NCBI GenBank assembly: GCA_947095535.1
Contig: OX352772.1
Span: 273,418,636 to 273,482,635 of the forward strand
Source: Poecilobothrus nobilitatus
Taxonomy: Eukaryota > Arthropoda > Insecta > Diptera > Dolichopodidae
Direction: 5' to 3'
DNA: 64,000 nt
Part shown: positions 44,165-55,101 of the stretch, piece by piece
Position numbering within the stretch: position 1 is the first letter of the stretch
Layout of the letters: each line of letters opens with the position of its first letter
Notes under the pieces: generated by a model
Told to the model about the DNA's origin: nothing
Database searches by the model: none
The model's input: only the letters and a program-made list of their open reading frames with translations
Translations under genes and position numbers: made by a program

Positions 44165-46023
44165 GGGCGTAGACGGTTTTAGGTGGGTCAACTTCTAATG
44201 TCTGTAAACTGCTCTGTAATGGTTTGATCCTTAATTTTTTTTTTAAATAATTCTTTGACCTTTGTTCAATGGGTGTCCTTCTTTTTTAATTTTTTACTTT
44301 ATTTTTGCCGTTTTTTAAGTTTAAAATTTCCGACCTTTTATACAAAATTTTAATATTAAATTTATGAAATGGCTGCATGGTGTTCCAAACCTTATTAATT
44401 TTTGAAAGGTGCTGCAGGTGTGGAATTCTTTAATTTTTGAAAAGTGTTTTTAAATGAAAATAAGAAAGGTTGTACAAAATTTTTTTAGATAATTTTTTAT
44501 ATTTTAGATATTTGGAAATTGTAGAAAATAAAAAATTTTTATAAATAATTGTAGATAATAGTAATATTTATTAAAATTTATTTTGAAAGGTTGTTAATAA
44601 AGTACTGTTTTTTATGTAATTTTTTATATTTTAGATATTTGGAATTTGTATAAAATAAAAAATTTTTATAAATGATTGTAGATAATAGTAACAAAAAACA
44701 TATTCCAATTTTTTTAATATATGTATAAAATAATTGTAGATAAGGTAAGTAATACAAAATTTATTAAAATTTATTTTGAAAGGTTGTTAATAAAATACTT
44801 TTGTTTAGGTAATTTTTTATATTTTTGTTAAAATATAAACTTTACATTTACAATATACTGTCAAAATTTAAATTTTTTGTATAAAATTTAAAATTTTCAT
44901 TTACATAAAAAAATTACTAAAAATGTTGACATTTACGTTTAGAACAATTAAACATTGAAATAAATTATACAATATGTTTATTTTATCATTTACAAAACTT
45001 AAAATTAATTTATTTACATTTTCATTATAAAGATGTGAATAATTTTGTATTTTATTTAAATTTGAATTGTCTTTACTATCTAAAAAATGTTTGTACAACC
45101 CTTTCATTTTTATCATTTAAAAATTTCCATTTTGATTTTTAGATAAATTGTACAATGGCAATTCTTTCCATATATGTGTATACTAAACTTATAAGAATGT
45201 ATTAAATCTAAATGTTAAAATTCCAGTCGACCATTATTTTCATAACAAAAATGTCGATTTTTGTATGAAAAAAATTTAAAAATTTTTTTTTCGCGAAAAA
45301 TTAAGCAAAAACGTTAATTTTTTCGGTAAATTTAGATTCCAAAGGTAAAAGTTTATCGAATTTTGGCCAATTTTGGGGGGTTCCGAACACTTGGCCTTAT
45401 GATATCATGCATGTTAGGTAAGTTTTTATATTTTTGTCAAAATATAAACTTTACATTTACAATATACTGTCAAAATTTTAAATTTAAAATTTTTCATTTA
45501 CATAAAAATTACTAAAAATGTTGACATTTACTTTTAGAACAAGTAAATATTGAAATAAATTATAAAATATGTTTATTTTATCATTTACAAAACTTAAAAT
45601 TAATTTATTTACATTTTCATTATAAAGATGTCAATAATTTTATATTTAATTTAAATTTTAATTATGTGGACTACCTAAAAATTGTTTGTACAACCCTTTC
45701 ATTTTTATCATTTAAAAATTTCCATTTTGATTTTTAAATAAATTGTACAATGGCAATTCTTTCCATAAATGTATATACTAAAGCTTATAAGAATGTATTA
45801 AATGTCAAAATGCCAGTCGTCCATTATTTTTATAACAAAAATGTCGATTTTTGTATGAAAAAAATTAAAAAAATTTTTTTTTCGGGATAAATAATTCAAA
45901 AAAGGTCATTTTTCCGGAAAATTCTAATTGTAACGGTAAAATACTATCGGTTTTCGGCCTATTTTGGGAGGTCCGAGTCACGTGCCTTTTTTTTTACCGA
46001 CCCACCTAAAAGTAACTCTACCC
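44165..46023. mobile_element. TIR element with a 609-bp internal duplication
   Basis: Inverted ends GGGCGTAGACGG.TTTTAGGTGGGTC (left) and CGGGTAGAGTTACTTTTAGG followed by TGGGTCGG (right, reverse complement). Inside, the sequence from about 44815 to 45415 is repeated at 45424 to about 45990 with an offset of about 609 bp. Shared words include AAATATAAACTTTACATTTA, GGCAATTCTTTCCATA and CAGTCG.CCATTATTTT. No coding capacity. A third copy of the internal unit, hit by mariner, lies at 13.4-14.6 kb. Confidence 0.65.
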
Positions 46024-46690
46024 GTAAATTCATTTGTAGATTGTAATTTAAGGTAAATTAAATTTAGATATCTATTATAAAATGTTTGCTTTTTTATTTT
46101 TAGAATTAAACAACAAATTACTAACGATACACAAATTAAGTATTTAACACTATATACAAAAATAAAACTTTACTAGATTTTTGGAATATTATAAATATGG
46201 ATTGTTGGATAAATTGGATATAAAAAATGACAAAGTTCAAAATTTTGCCATTAAATGAATCTGCCATTCTTAAAAAAATTCTCCTTGTTATTGTTTATAC
46301 TATGACAACCACATCCAGTTCCAGTCTTTTCCTTGGTATGAATTTTCTGAAATTAAGTAATTTAATACTTATATAATTAATTGGAATTAAATTAGTTAAT
46401 TATTATGACAATATTTAGTAAATAGAAATAAGAAAGAGAATTTGTTTTGTTTTGTATTTACTTTTATTTATTTTAGAACTTGTTTTAGTTTAAAGATGTT
46501 TCAGAATTAATGTATTAGATGCATAGTATTAGATTAATAATAAAAATATAATTTTTAATTAGATTAATAACAAAAAGTAAAGTATTGCACGTATTTAAAA
46601 TAAAGAACTTTTTTAGTAATAAAATAATATTTAAAAGAAAATTTTTATTAATTAAATATTAAACATAAAAACAAAATTAAACAAAACATA
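46024..46690. other. AT-rich spacer with a copy of the 8.08-kb repeat
   Basis: 46149-46206 repeats 8072-8140. The rest grades into the minisatellite below through AAATTTTTAATAAAATC-like words. No gene. Confidence 0.5.
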
Positions 46691-47200
46691 AAGTAAGAAA
46701 ATTTTTAATAAAATCAAAAAGTATTGTACATATAAAGAAAATTTATAGTAAAAGTATTAAACTTATTTACAAAATAAGAAAATTTTTAATAAAATCAAAA
46801 AGTATTGTACATATAAAGAAAATTTATAGTAAAAGTATTAAACATATTTACAAAGTAAGAAAATTGTTTAATAAAATCAAAAACAATTCAAATTAAATAT
46901 TAAAAGTGAATAAATAATTATTAAAAATGTATTGTACATATAAGAAAATTTATAGTAAAAGTATTAAACATATTTACAAAGTAAGAAAATTTTTTAATAA
47001 AGTCAAAAATAATTCAAATTAAGTATTAAAAGTGAATAAATAATTATTAAAAAAGTATTGTACATATAAAGAAAATTTATTGTAAAAGTATTAAACATAT
47101 TTACAAAGTAAGAAAATTTTTAATAAAATCAAAAAGTATTGTACAAATAAAGAAAATTTATAGTAAAAGTATTAAACATATTTACAAAGTAAGAATATTT
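46691..47200. repeat. Minisatellite with two unit lengths (81 and about 126 bp)
   Basis: AAGTAAGAAAATT-type unit starts occur at 46691, 46772, 46853, 46979, 47106 and 47187, giving spacings of 81, 81, 126, 127 and 81. Long units are short units with about 45 bp extra (CAATTCAAATTAA.TATTAA plus AGTGAATAAATAATTATTAA). The array runs directly into the 3' end of the P-like frame at 47172. Confidence 0.9.
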
Positions 47201-47975
47201 CTAGTGTTAATAATAAATAATAAGAAATAAAAGTAAGAAAATTGTAATAATTAATTGAAATATTAACTTTGCTTGAGTTAGATTTTAATTTTAGGGTATT
47301 AAATTTCCTTTGCTTTGATGGATTTACTTCAACGGAATTTTCAAGTTCGCGTTTTTCACTGTTTTGATTTTTACAATAATTATTCATTAAAATATTGCAC
47401 CAACTTATTATGGCTTTTTTAAAAATGCCCGAAAAACTATTACCGCAACTACACGATTCGATTAAATTTAAACTAATTTTTTCAATAATTACAGTATATA
47501 AAAATGATTTTAGATTGGTGCTTTTTATAAAAATTGTTTCAAATTTTTGCAAAACTATTGTCTGAAAAATTTTAAACGCACTGACTGCGATTTCTATACC
47601 CAAAGACGATGGATATAAAAGACCTCCGCGGTCTAAATTTTGTAAATAAGCAAAGTTCTCATCGAAATCAAAATCTAGTTCACGCGAAGTTAATAAAATG
47701 GTATTACATTTATCCATTGTTTGGTAAATGAAATGTTCAGCTACCTTTATTCCTACATACCCAGCTATAAAAATTAGTAAAGGCAACGATCTACCATCTA
47801 TTTCTTGATATTCGCTGTCATCTAGAATTTCAAAGATTTCGGCAATGTCAATTATTTCTGGGTCATCACTCATTTGAAAAGGTAAAACAAGATCTTTTAA
47901 GTGTATATCACCGTTAGAAATTGAATGTAGTTTTAATATTTTGGTAGCTTTAATTTTAAACCGGATACACTGCAC
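47172..47975 (-). pseudogene. P-superfamily transposase C-terminus, 267-codon open fragment
   Basis: The minus-strand frame aligns with residues after about 580 of the intact P-A transposase. GYVGIKVAEHFIYQT..CNT and NLDRGGLLYPSSLGIEIAVS match the ELNRGGLSLP region. SCSCGNSFSGIF matches STCKCGNSS, then a basic tail. It comes from a P family different from P-A. THAP and all catalytic aspartates are absent, and no start is evident (the open frame begins inside the domain). The frame itself is unbroken, which is unusual for a fragment this old; it may be young, or it may be an exon of something larger. Confidence 0.72.
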
Positions 47976-48074
47976 AATGTTGGCATTATTTTCACTTTTT
48001 GTTTAAAATAATTATTTTCTTATTTTTATTATATTTTTTTTTTCTTTTTTCCTTGCCACTCCAATGAGGAGGAG

Positions 48075-48460
48075 TATAGGGTATCCACTAAGTCATTTAT
48101 TATTCATATTTGACTAAGCTTCAGTTTCGTGAATCATTAATTTCACTAAGCCGTTGATTACTTGGCTGTAGCTATTGTACAAGAAAGACGTTTCTTTTAA
48201 TTCTACGCCATCTATTATCTTATAAAAGAATTATGGTTCATTATTATTTTATTATATAGCTATTACAATATGATATTAATTATAATTTATAAGACATATT
48301 ATAATTATTTTAAATTTAATTATATTCTACTAATTATTTATTATAAGAAAAATCTATATTATTTTTATTAATCTATATGACCCAGCTGGGGTTTGAACTC
48401 GAGACCTTTCGTATGAAAGGCCGGTGTCTTAACCACTACACCATTAGTTGGATATTTTTT
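48075..48460 (-). mobile_element. tRNA-derived SINE, copy 2 (better preserved)
   Basis: The minus-strand head (about 48452 down to 48378) reads as a tRNA: box A AATGGTGTAGTGGTTAAGAC, an anticodon-arm-like CCTTTCATACGAAAGG, then box B GAGTTCAAACC. Outer bases CCAACTA and AGCTGG pair at 5 of 6 positions. The anticodon arm is one base short of a standard 17, so it is not a working tRNA. The body extends leftward to about 48075 and matches copy 1 (16402-16760). Confidence 0.75.
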
Positions 48461-48757
48461 TATTATATACTAGTTTACTATTATTCTTATTACTACTCTT
48501 TACATAAAACACTGTTTTTTCTAATTAGAAATCACTGAATCACTACACTATTTATTTATTTTTCAAATCTTTATTTTATTTTTTACTAATTCCACTCATT
48601 TAATATTTTAAATTCTAATTAGATTTTTTTTTAAATTAATTTTTAAAATCCGCACGAAAATGTATTTTATACATATCACGAAAATTCTCTTTGAAGTACA
48701 GGATTGGCGGCCATTTAAAAAAAAAATTCCATAATAAGCAGGAATAATCTTTATGAT

Positions 48758-48860
48758 GTCCATACCCGGCGGACTAGAAGGAAAACTTGGTACGCGGACT
48801 TGATAAGTTGTATTGTGTTTGGGCAAGTTGTAAAACCATTTTGATGGTTGAAAAGTTGGT
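48758..48860. mobile_element. Partial MITE related to 8196-8555
   Basis: CCATACCCGGCGGACTAGAAG, then GCGGACTTGATAAGTTGTAT and AAGTTGTAAAACCATTTTGA follow the left part of the 8.2-kb MITE. It breaks off into an AAAAG repeat near 48860. Confidence 0.65.
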
Positions 48861-48989
48861 TCAGAAAAGAAAAGAAAAGAAATCCTCTTTTAAATTCGGC
48901 AATTAAACCAATAAGGCAAGCATCTATTGATATTTTTTTTCCGTGTTAGAAATCAAAAAATAAGAGTTAACTTTCTTATATGAAAAATA

Positions 48990-49865
48990 ATATTTTTTAT
49001 AGTCAAAAAAATGAAGTCACACTTTCGTCAATTTGAAGGTAACCCTATATTATTAAGGAAGTTGTTAATAGAAGTAAAAATATAATGCTGGAGCTTTAAT
49101 TTTTGTATATTACTTCAAAAAATTTGGAAAGGCGTTCACGTTACAGGTGTTTAAAAATAAGGAATTTTTTAGTTTTTGACCCCATACAGCTCCGAAACGG
49201 GGGGCGATACAAAAATATTTTCTGAAATGACTCAGTTATTTTCAAAGACCTAACTTATCTCTAAATTTCTAACTTAAACCGTTTGGAAGATAGTAGGAAG
49301 ATAAGAAGATTTTGCAAAATTTGAGTTTCGCATAACGGTAAATTAAGACACAGTATGCCACAAATATATATTTAGTGTATATATATTTTTAAAGCTAATA
49401 AAAGCAGTAATAGTATACCTTACACAACTTGTTTATAAAAATTTAAATATAGAGCTTTTTCGAACTTTGGGGAGCTGTAGCTCCGTAACGGGTGGGGCTA
49501 CAGAAAAAAGTTGTTAATAATAAAATTAATATTTTTATGATATCTATCAGCAGCTAAAATTTCATGGCTCTATTTCAAAAAAAAATGTGGGGATCTAAAA
49601 GTTAGGTGTTCGAGAGCTACCGGAAGTTTTGGTCGGAACTCAACCAAAAAAAATAGGGAACCTATAAATTGTTGTAAGAATATTTTGTGTTAATTTCAAG
49701 ACTCTAGTTTTCTTAGTTTTTGAGTTATCTTGCTGAAGGACAGGCGGATGGATAGACAAAGTTAATCGACTTAGAATTTAATTTTGATCCGATCCTTTGA
49801 AGATATATCTAGCTAGCTTATTCGAAATAAGCGAAATAAGGTATTACACACGGAGAAGCAATTTT
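48990..49865. repeat. Old dispersed repeat with GAGTTATCTTGCTGAAGGAC tail
   Basis: Contains AGCTCCGAAACGGGG and AGCTCCGTAACGGGTGGGG, two related words 290 bp apart. It ends with TTTTTGAGTTATCTTGCTGA, GGACAGGCGGATGGATAGAC and TAATCGACTTAG, like the end of the repeat at 51.8 kb. No coding potential. Confidence 0.5.
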
Positions 49866-50059
49866 AATATACTTCCGAGTATATCGTACGAGTATAAAAA
49901 TATTAGCTTCAATATAAAAATAAAAGTTTTAAGTTTCATAAAAAGTTTTACATTACATTTAAAAAAAATTTAGTTAAATGAGCTTATGCTTTTGATTTAA
50001 TATTTTTCTTTCTAATTTTCTTTTTTTTAGATTAATATTTGATATTATTAATTTAAATT

Positions 50060-50083
50060 ACATACATACATACATACATTATT
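50060..50083. repeat. CATA microsatellite
   Basis: Short run of CATA units (TTACATACATACATACATACATT) just left of the piggyBac-like TTAA site. Confidence 0.7.
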
Positions 50084-50145
50084 TTTTAAAGAATAGAGTT
50101 GCTAAATTGTTTTAACCCTTTCATGTGAAATTCGAGTTTAGCGGG

Positions 50146-50714
50146 TTAAAAAATTTTTTGGAGTATTTTTTCAGTTTTGCTTGTGAATCGAAGCTTGTCA
50201 GAATTTTTTCTGTAAAAAAAAATAATGTCAGAAAGAGATATCAGCATTTGAAATTTGTACGATAAATTACAAATACGATAAATAAAAAATGAGGCAAAAT
50301 ATTCCACTGGTTCTTGTATTTTAGAAAAATGATTGTCCTGCTCTCTTGCAAAAGGAATAGTTTTAGTGTTGTAAGGTACTTTTTTCCATTTTATATTTTG
50401 TTTTGCAGTACTTTCATATAACTCTTGATTAATAGATGGTTCAGAATTGAATATCTCTAACAAGACATTCTCATCAATTACCAAATTATCATTAAAATTT
50501 TCATCGGTACCAATTGCAATAGTATTGATGTTCTCACATTCGCGATGTTCTCACATTCTTCTTCTCTACTATTTTTGATAACTGTATCGATATCTATTTC
50601 GATTATGTCATCATTTTCGCCGTCTTCGTCCTCTTCGCTGTCTTCAAAATCGGAACAATTGACATTTAAATGTTCCAATGTAAGTCTTATCTGTTCTTCA
50701 GATAAATCTTTCAT
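50146..50714 (-). pseudogene. piggyBac-type transposase N-terminus, truncated
   Basis: An ATG-started frame at 50714 reads DLSEEQIRLTLEHL, then an acidic stretch (SDFEDSEEDEDGENDD) typical of piggyBac N-termini. After a frameshift near 50480 comes NIKWKKVPYNTKTIPF ... PVEYFASFF, the start of the DDE_Tnp_1_7 domain (P..YF..FF). The following residues no longer resemble the family, so the DDD core is gone. It ends at 50146, 30 bp from the element tip. Confidence 0.72.
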
Positions 50715-51146
50715 GGTCTATTATAAAGAAACAATAAAAATTACCAGAATTATAAATGTTCTGTATTTTATATATTGTACTATATATCGTACAAATTATT
50801 TATGTGCGATATATCGTCCTATTCTTTTGATTAAAATTGTACGATATATTGTACACTTTTTTTATTTACATTTTAAAAATATTTAAAATGTTTATTTGGA
50901 AATACTTACATAAAAATAGTGTAAATTAATATTTTTTTATTAAAAAAAATAGAACTTTATAAATGTTAAGCTAATATTTCACTTTTAAATTAAACTTTAA
51001 ATTTTCTTCTTTTATCTTTCTACACATTCAGTATGAGTGCTAAACCAAAATTCTTATTTTTTGACGTTTTAATTTAAATTTTTTTTAATATTTTGCTTTT
51101 GGGTATTATTCCAAAAATATTTTCCGCTGTTTTTTAAATTTAAAAC

Positions 51147-51985
51147 AAGTAAATGTAACAGTAAGTCGATGTCACTGACTTATATATACCCTACACCTAA
51201 CAAATTCAAATTAAATTAAAAATCCATAAGTTATTTTAGTTAGGTATTTAATATAAGTTTGGTCTTGGGAGTTGTGTGGGAGATACCCGAACAACCATTC
51301 CAATTCATTTGAAATTTTAGGCAAGTCAGGGATTCAGGAAACAACACCCTCGTATCAAATTTGCAGTATCTATCTTTATTAATTTCGAAGATATGCTTGT
51401 TCGGTTTTGGGAGTTGTATGCGAAGTACCCGCCCAACCACTCCAATTCATCTCAAATTTTAGGCAAATCAAGGATTCAGAAAACAGCACTCTCGTATCAA
51501 ATTTGAAGCTTTTATCTTTATTAATTTCGAATATATGCTTGTTTGGTTTTGGGAGTTGTGTGGGAGGTACCCGAACAACCACTCCAATTCTTCTCAAATT
51601 TTAAGGATATCAGAGATTCAGGACACATCCTCGTACAATATTTTAAGTTTCTATCTTTATTAATTTCGAAGATATACGTATTCGATTTTGGCAGTTGTAT
51701 GGGAGGTACCTGAACCCATGGACCGATTTTGTCCAGATTAGAACTTAGCCTTCCTTTCGTAATTAGTAACCTACTATATAAATTTCATCAAGATAGCTTC
51801 ACTAGTTTTTGAGTTATCGTGCGAACGGACGGACGGACATCGCTAAATCGACTCAGGAGGTGATCTTGATTCAGAATATATATACATGTCCATATCTAAC
51901 TCGCTTCCTTTTGGTGGTTACAAACACCATACCAAAATTAATATACCCTATACTTAATGTGTAGGGTTCTTTGGTAGGGTATAAA
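51147..51985 (+). repeat. Interspersed repeat with 142-bp internal tandem array
   Basis: Runs from ACAAGTAAATGTAACAGTAA to TAGGGTATAA. The terminal parts contain TATATACCCTACACCTAA and CGGACGGACGGACAT..CTAAATCGACTCAG. The middle holds about 3.5 units beginning GGGAGTTGT at 51267, 51409, 51551 and about 51690. Another copy lies inverted at 58975-60312. Found inside the piggyBac shell, so it arrived later. Confidence 0.78.
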
Positions 51986-52021
51986 AAAACCAATAAATAG
52001 CAATTTTGATGAAAGGGTTAA

Positions 52022-52739
52022 TTCTTTTTAGTTAAAAAATTAAATTAACAAATCAAATATTAATATTTATATAATAAAAAGGAAATTATTTATTGAGTTT
52101 TGACAAAGATTATATATTAAGAGACATTAAATCCCATACAAAAATTTTTGTAATGAAAGTTAAAAAGTGCTTGTAAAATTAATATCCCTGTCTACATCTA
52201 GCAGGAACAAAAATAATCAATATTTATCAAATATTTTATCACATTATCAAACCTTTTATATATAAATTTCATTTATAGTTATAATATTGTTATATATTAT
52301 GTCAGTTATAAATACCAGTTTACAAGTTTTTTTACAATATGTATAAAAAATGATATACAGACAAATTGTAATAGCAGATGTTTATAAAAAGAAAATAAAC
52401 TAAAAAGTATATAGAAATTTGTTATTTTGAACGATTAACTGGACAAAAATTCGTCGTTTGAATTTAAGTTTACTAAAACGAAAAATGTTTTGAATGTATT
52501 CGCTATGTAAGTTTTGTATGTCTAGCGCGCCAATATTTTAGCATTTTAGTTATATTATATTTTTAAGTAGTAAATTTTAAATAAAATACATAATTATAAA
52601 AGATACAAATTAAAAACTAAGTGAAATAGAAAGAAATGGTTTTCAAACATACATGCATACATATTTTGGTTGAACTTTCTTGAACTTTGGTTGAACATAC
52701 ATACATACATATCAAAAATTGGTTGAACTTTCATCGCGA
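52022..52739. other. Gene-free AT-rich stretch
   Basis: No gene seen. Near 52660-52725 the word TTGGTTGAACTTTC occurs in near-repeats with CATACATACATACATA between. It could be the 5' flank or 5' UTR of the following LINE. Confidence 0.45.
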
Positions 52740-52832
52740 TCGGACGTGTTTTTGACTCGCGGTTGATAAAAAAATTAAAAAGAAATTTTATTTTTTAGTT
52801 CTCAAGCAGTTAGTCATACAACTAAACGGTAT

Positions 52833-55101
52833 GGCTGACTGTTATAAGTATGGTATGGCGGACGAAAATAAGAGGTGAAACCGGAATTCGGTGCGTCGGA
52901 GTGTGTGGAAAGATTTTCCACAGTGCCTCCAAATGCTCGGGGCTTGACCAGGCAGCAAGCAATATATTAAACTCAAATTTGAACATTAAATTTGTATGTG
53001 ATGATTGTATTCAATACATACAAAATGTAGATGTGGTTCTTCAAAATATTAGTTGTGCGGTTAAAAAAAACAGTGATTATTTGTGTGAATATAAACAGGA
53101 ATTTGATAATGCGATAAAAAAAATGAATTAGAAACAATGCAGCTTTTAAAAGCTATTGAAGAAAGATATACTGAACGGTTAGAAAGTATAAAAAAAGTTC
53201 AACAAAAAGAATTTGAAAATTTTTGAAAATTACAGAATTATTTCAAACGGAAAGTGAAAAACTTAATACGACTATTCATAATACGGTATTAAAAAACGAT
53301 TAACTTTGTGAACGTTTAAAAAACTTTAATGAAAATGAAAGCAAACGAAATGTAGGTCAGAATATTTTTTATCCAGATATTGTAAAACAAAATGCAAGTG
53401 TAAGCAAAAATAATTTTCCAGTAATTAAAAAAAAAGTACCTTTAGTTATTAAACCGTTAACTAAACAAAAGTGTAATATAACACGAATGGAATTAAATAA
53501 GAAGGTAGACCAAAAAAAACTTTAAAATTAATAATATTGAAAATAGAAAAAATGGAATAATTATCGTGGAAGCGGAGAATGTACAGGAAAGAAATAAAAT
53601 CAAATCTGCAATAGAAAGTAAATTAGAGGAGAAGTATCAAGTCAAAATTCCTACTGAACTAAAACCAAGAATTGAAACAGTACATATGATCTCAAAGTAT
53701 TCGGGTGATGAATTGATAAATAAACTAAAAGATCAAAATCAACACTTAGAAGTGAGTGAAATTAAATTAATAAAAATGTACGAGGTAAATAAATATAATG
53801 ATATAAAATATAATGCCATTATTGAAATTGATAAGGAGTCTTTTCCAAAAGCAATTGTAAATGAAAAAGTATCGATTGGTTGGGAACGCTGCAAAGTGTT
53901 TGATGCCTTAAGAGTGCTTAGATGCTTTAAATGTAAAGGGTTCAACCATAAAGCGGCTGAGTGTAAAAATGATGAAGCTTGTTCAAATTGTCTTCAGAAA
54001 CATACCAACAGTGAGTGCAAAGAGAAGAAAGTAGTTAAATGTATTAATTGCATTGAAACTAATAAGAGGCTGAAACTAAATTTAGATAACGACCACGACA
54101 CTTTCAGTAAAAACTGCCCAGTTTATCTAAATAAATTAAGCACAATAAAAAAGAAAATTGGTTATTAGCAATTACAGTCAAATGCTGACGAATTAGTTAA
54201 AAATAATTCGATGAATTTAAGTGAAACTTCACTAAATACTTCTCCTGAATATGCAGAAAACTGCAGTTGTACTAATTTGAATGAACAAACGGAAAAAGCA
54301 TTAACCTCAAAATCAACTAATTCAACTAACCAAATAACAATAAATAAACCACCTGATAAAAATAAATATTCAAAAAATGTAACTGCTTCATCAGCAAATT
54401 ATAATAAAAAAGTAATAACAAAAGAAACTGCTTCTAAAAAAAATTTTTTAAATAAAATGAATCACAATGTGTTTAATAAATATCTATCTAAACTATGTGG
54501 TAATAAGAAAAACATTATAAACACAAAAAATAAGATCAATAATGTTAATAATATAACAAATAATGGAAATAATAATATTAAAAATTAAAATACTAATAAT
54601 ATCAATGATATAAATCCTATTAATGACATTCCAATTCCTAATTATTCGAATTGGATCAAAGGTGAAACGCTTAATCCTCAAACAAAACCTGAATTTTTAA
54701 AGAAAGACCATTTTATCACACTTGAACCACCAATAGTAAAATTAACACGCAAAGCAGTAGAGGAAGGTGACAGTATATATTTGCTTTCGCGGCTAAGGGA
54801 TTTCAGAATTTACAATAATGTCAGGCTCTTCCTTTCATACTTTTATGATCATACTGATATATGTTATGCTGGAATTACACAAACTAATTTAAAGGTCTTA
54901 ATAAATCAAGATGGACTACCAACAAATTACAAGGAACTATGTCAAATATATTTCACTTACCATGAAAGAATAGGAATTTCCAAAGAAGACGTCAATAAAG
55001 ATTTAACTTCATACAGAAGACATATTGATAATAACTATAAAGACTACATTCAAAAAGTTAGAGAAAATTGGAATAAATATATGACACCCATATCAAAATG
55101 A
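52833..55101 (+). pseudogene. LINE ORF1 (PHD-like finger plus zinc-knuckle gag), frameshifted
   Basis: RNA-binding partner of the LINE. MADCYKYGMADENKR starts at 52832; after a frameshift comes GIRCVGVCGKIFHSASKCSG ... FVCDDCI, a PHD-type Cys-rich finger (to about 53025). A helical stretch follows with stops near 53131 and 53225. 53566-54168 is the gag core with CFKCKGFNHKAAEC (C-x2-C-x4-H-x4-C knuckle) and CSNCLQKHTNSEC. An Asn-rich linker (54211-54588) is broken at 54588. The last part (54781-55101) reads LSRLRDFRIYNNVRLFLSYF and ends TPISK. The stop overlaps the ORF2 start. Five or so breaks. Confidence 0.8.

Larger units (their letters stand above)
50116..52017 (-). mobile_element. piggyBac-like shell, TTAA-flanked, with nested repeat
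   Basis: TTAA at 50112-50115 is followed by CCCTTTCATG. GATGAAAGGG is followed by TTAA at 52018-52021. The 9-10-bp inverted ends and TTAA duplications are those of the piggyBac superfamily. Inside are the first part of a transposase (50146-50714, minus) and a nested interspersed repeat (51147-51985). The catalytic domain has been deleted. Confidence 0.78.

Noticed and set aside
46691..47200. CRISPR-like array because of regular spacing
   Set aside because: The whole unit is repeated without unique spacers and the genome is eukaryotic; it is a minisatellite.
48378..48452. A functional tRNA gene
   Set aside because: The anticodon arm is one base short and the unit is repeated with a 300-bp body at 16.4 kb, so it is a SINE head.
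51240..51604. Short open frames with repeated QLPKPNKHIFEINKD-type peptides on the minus strand
   Set aside because: They arise from the 142-bp tandem repeat, not from a gene.
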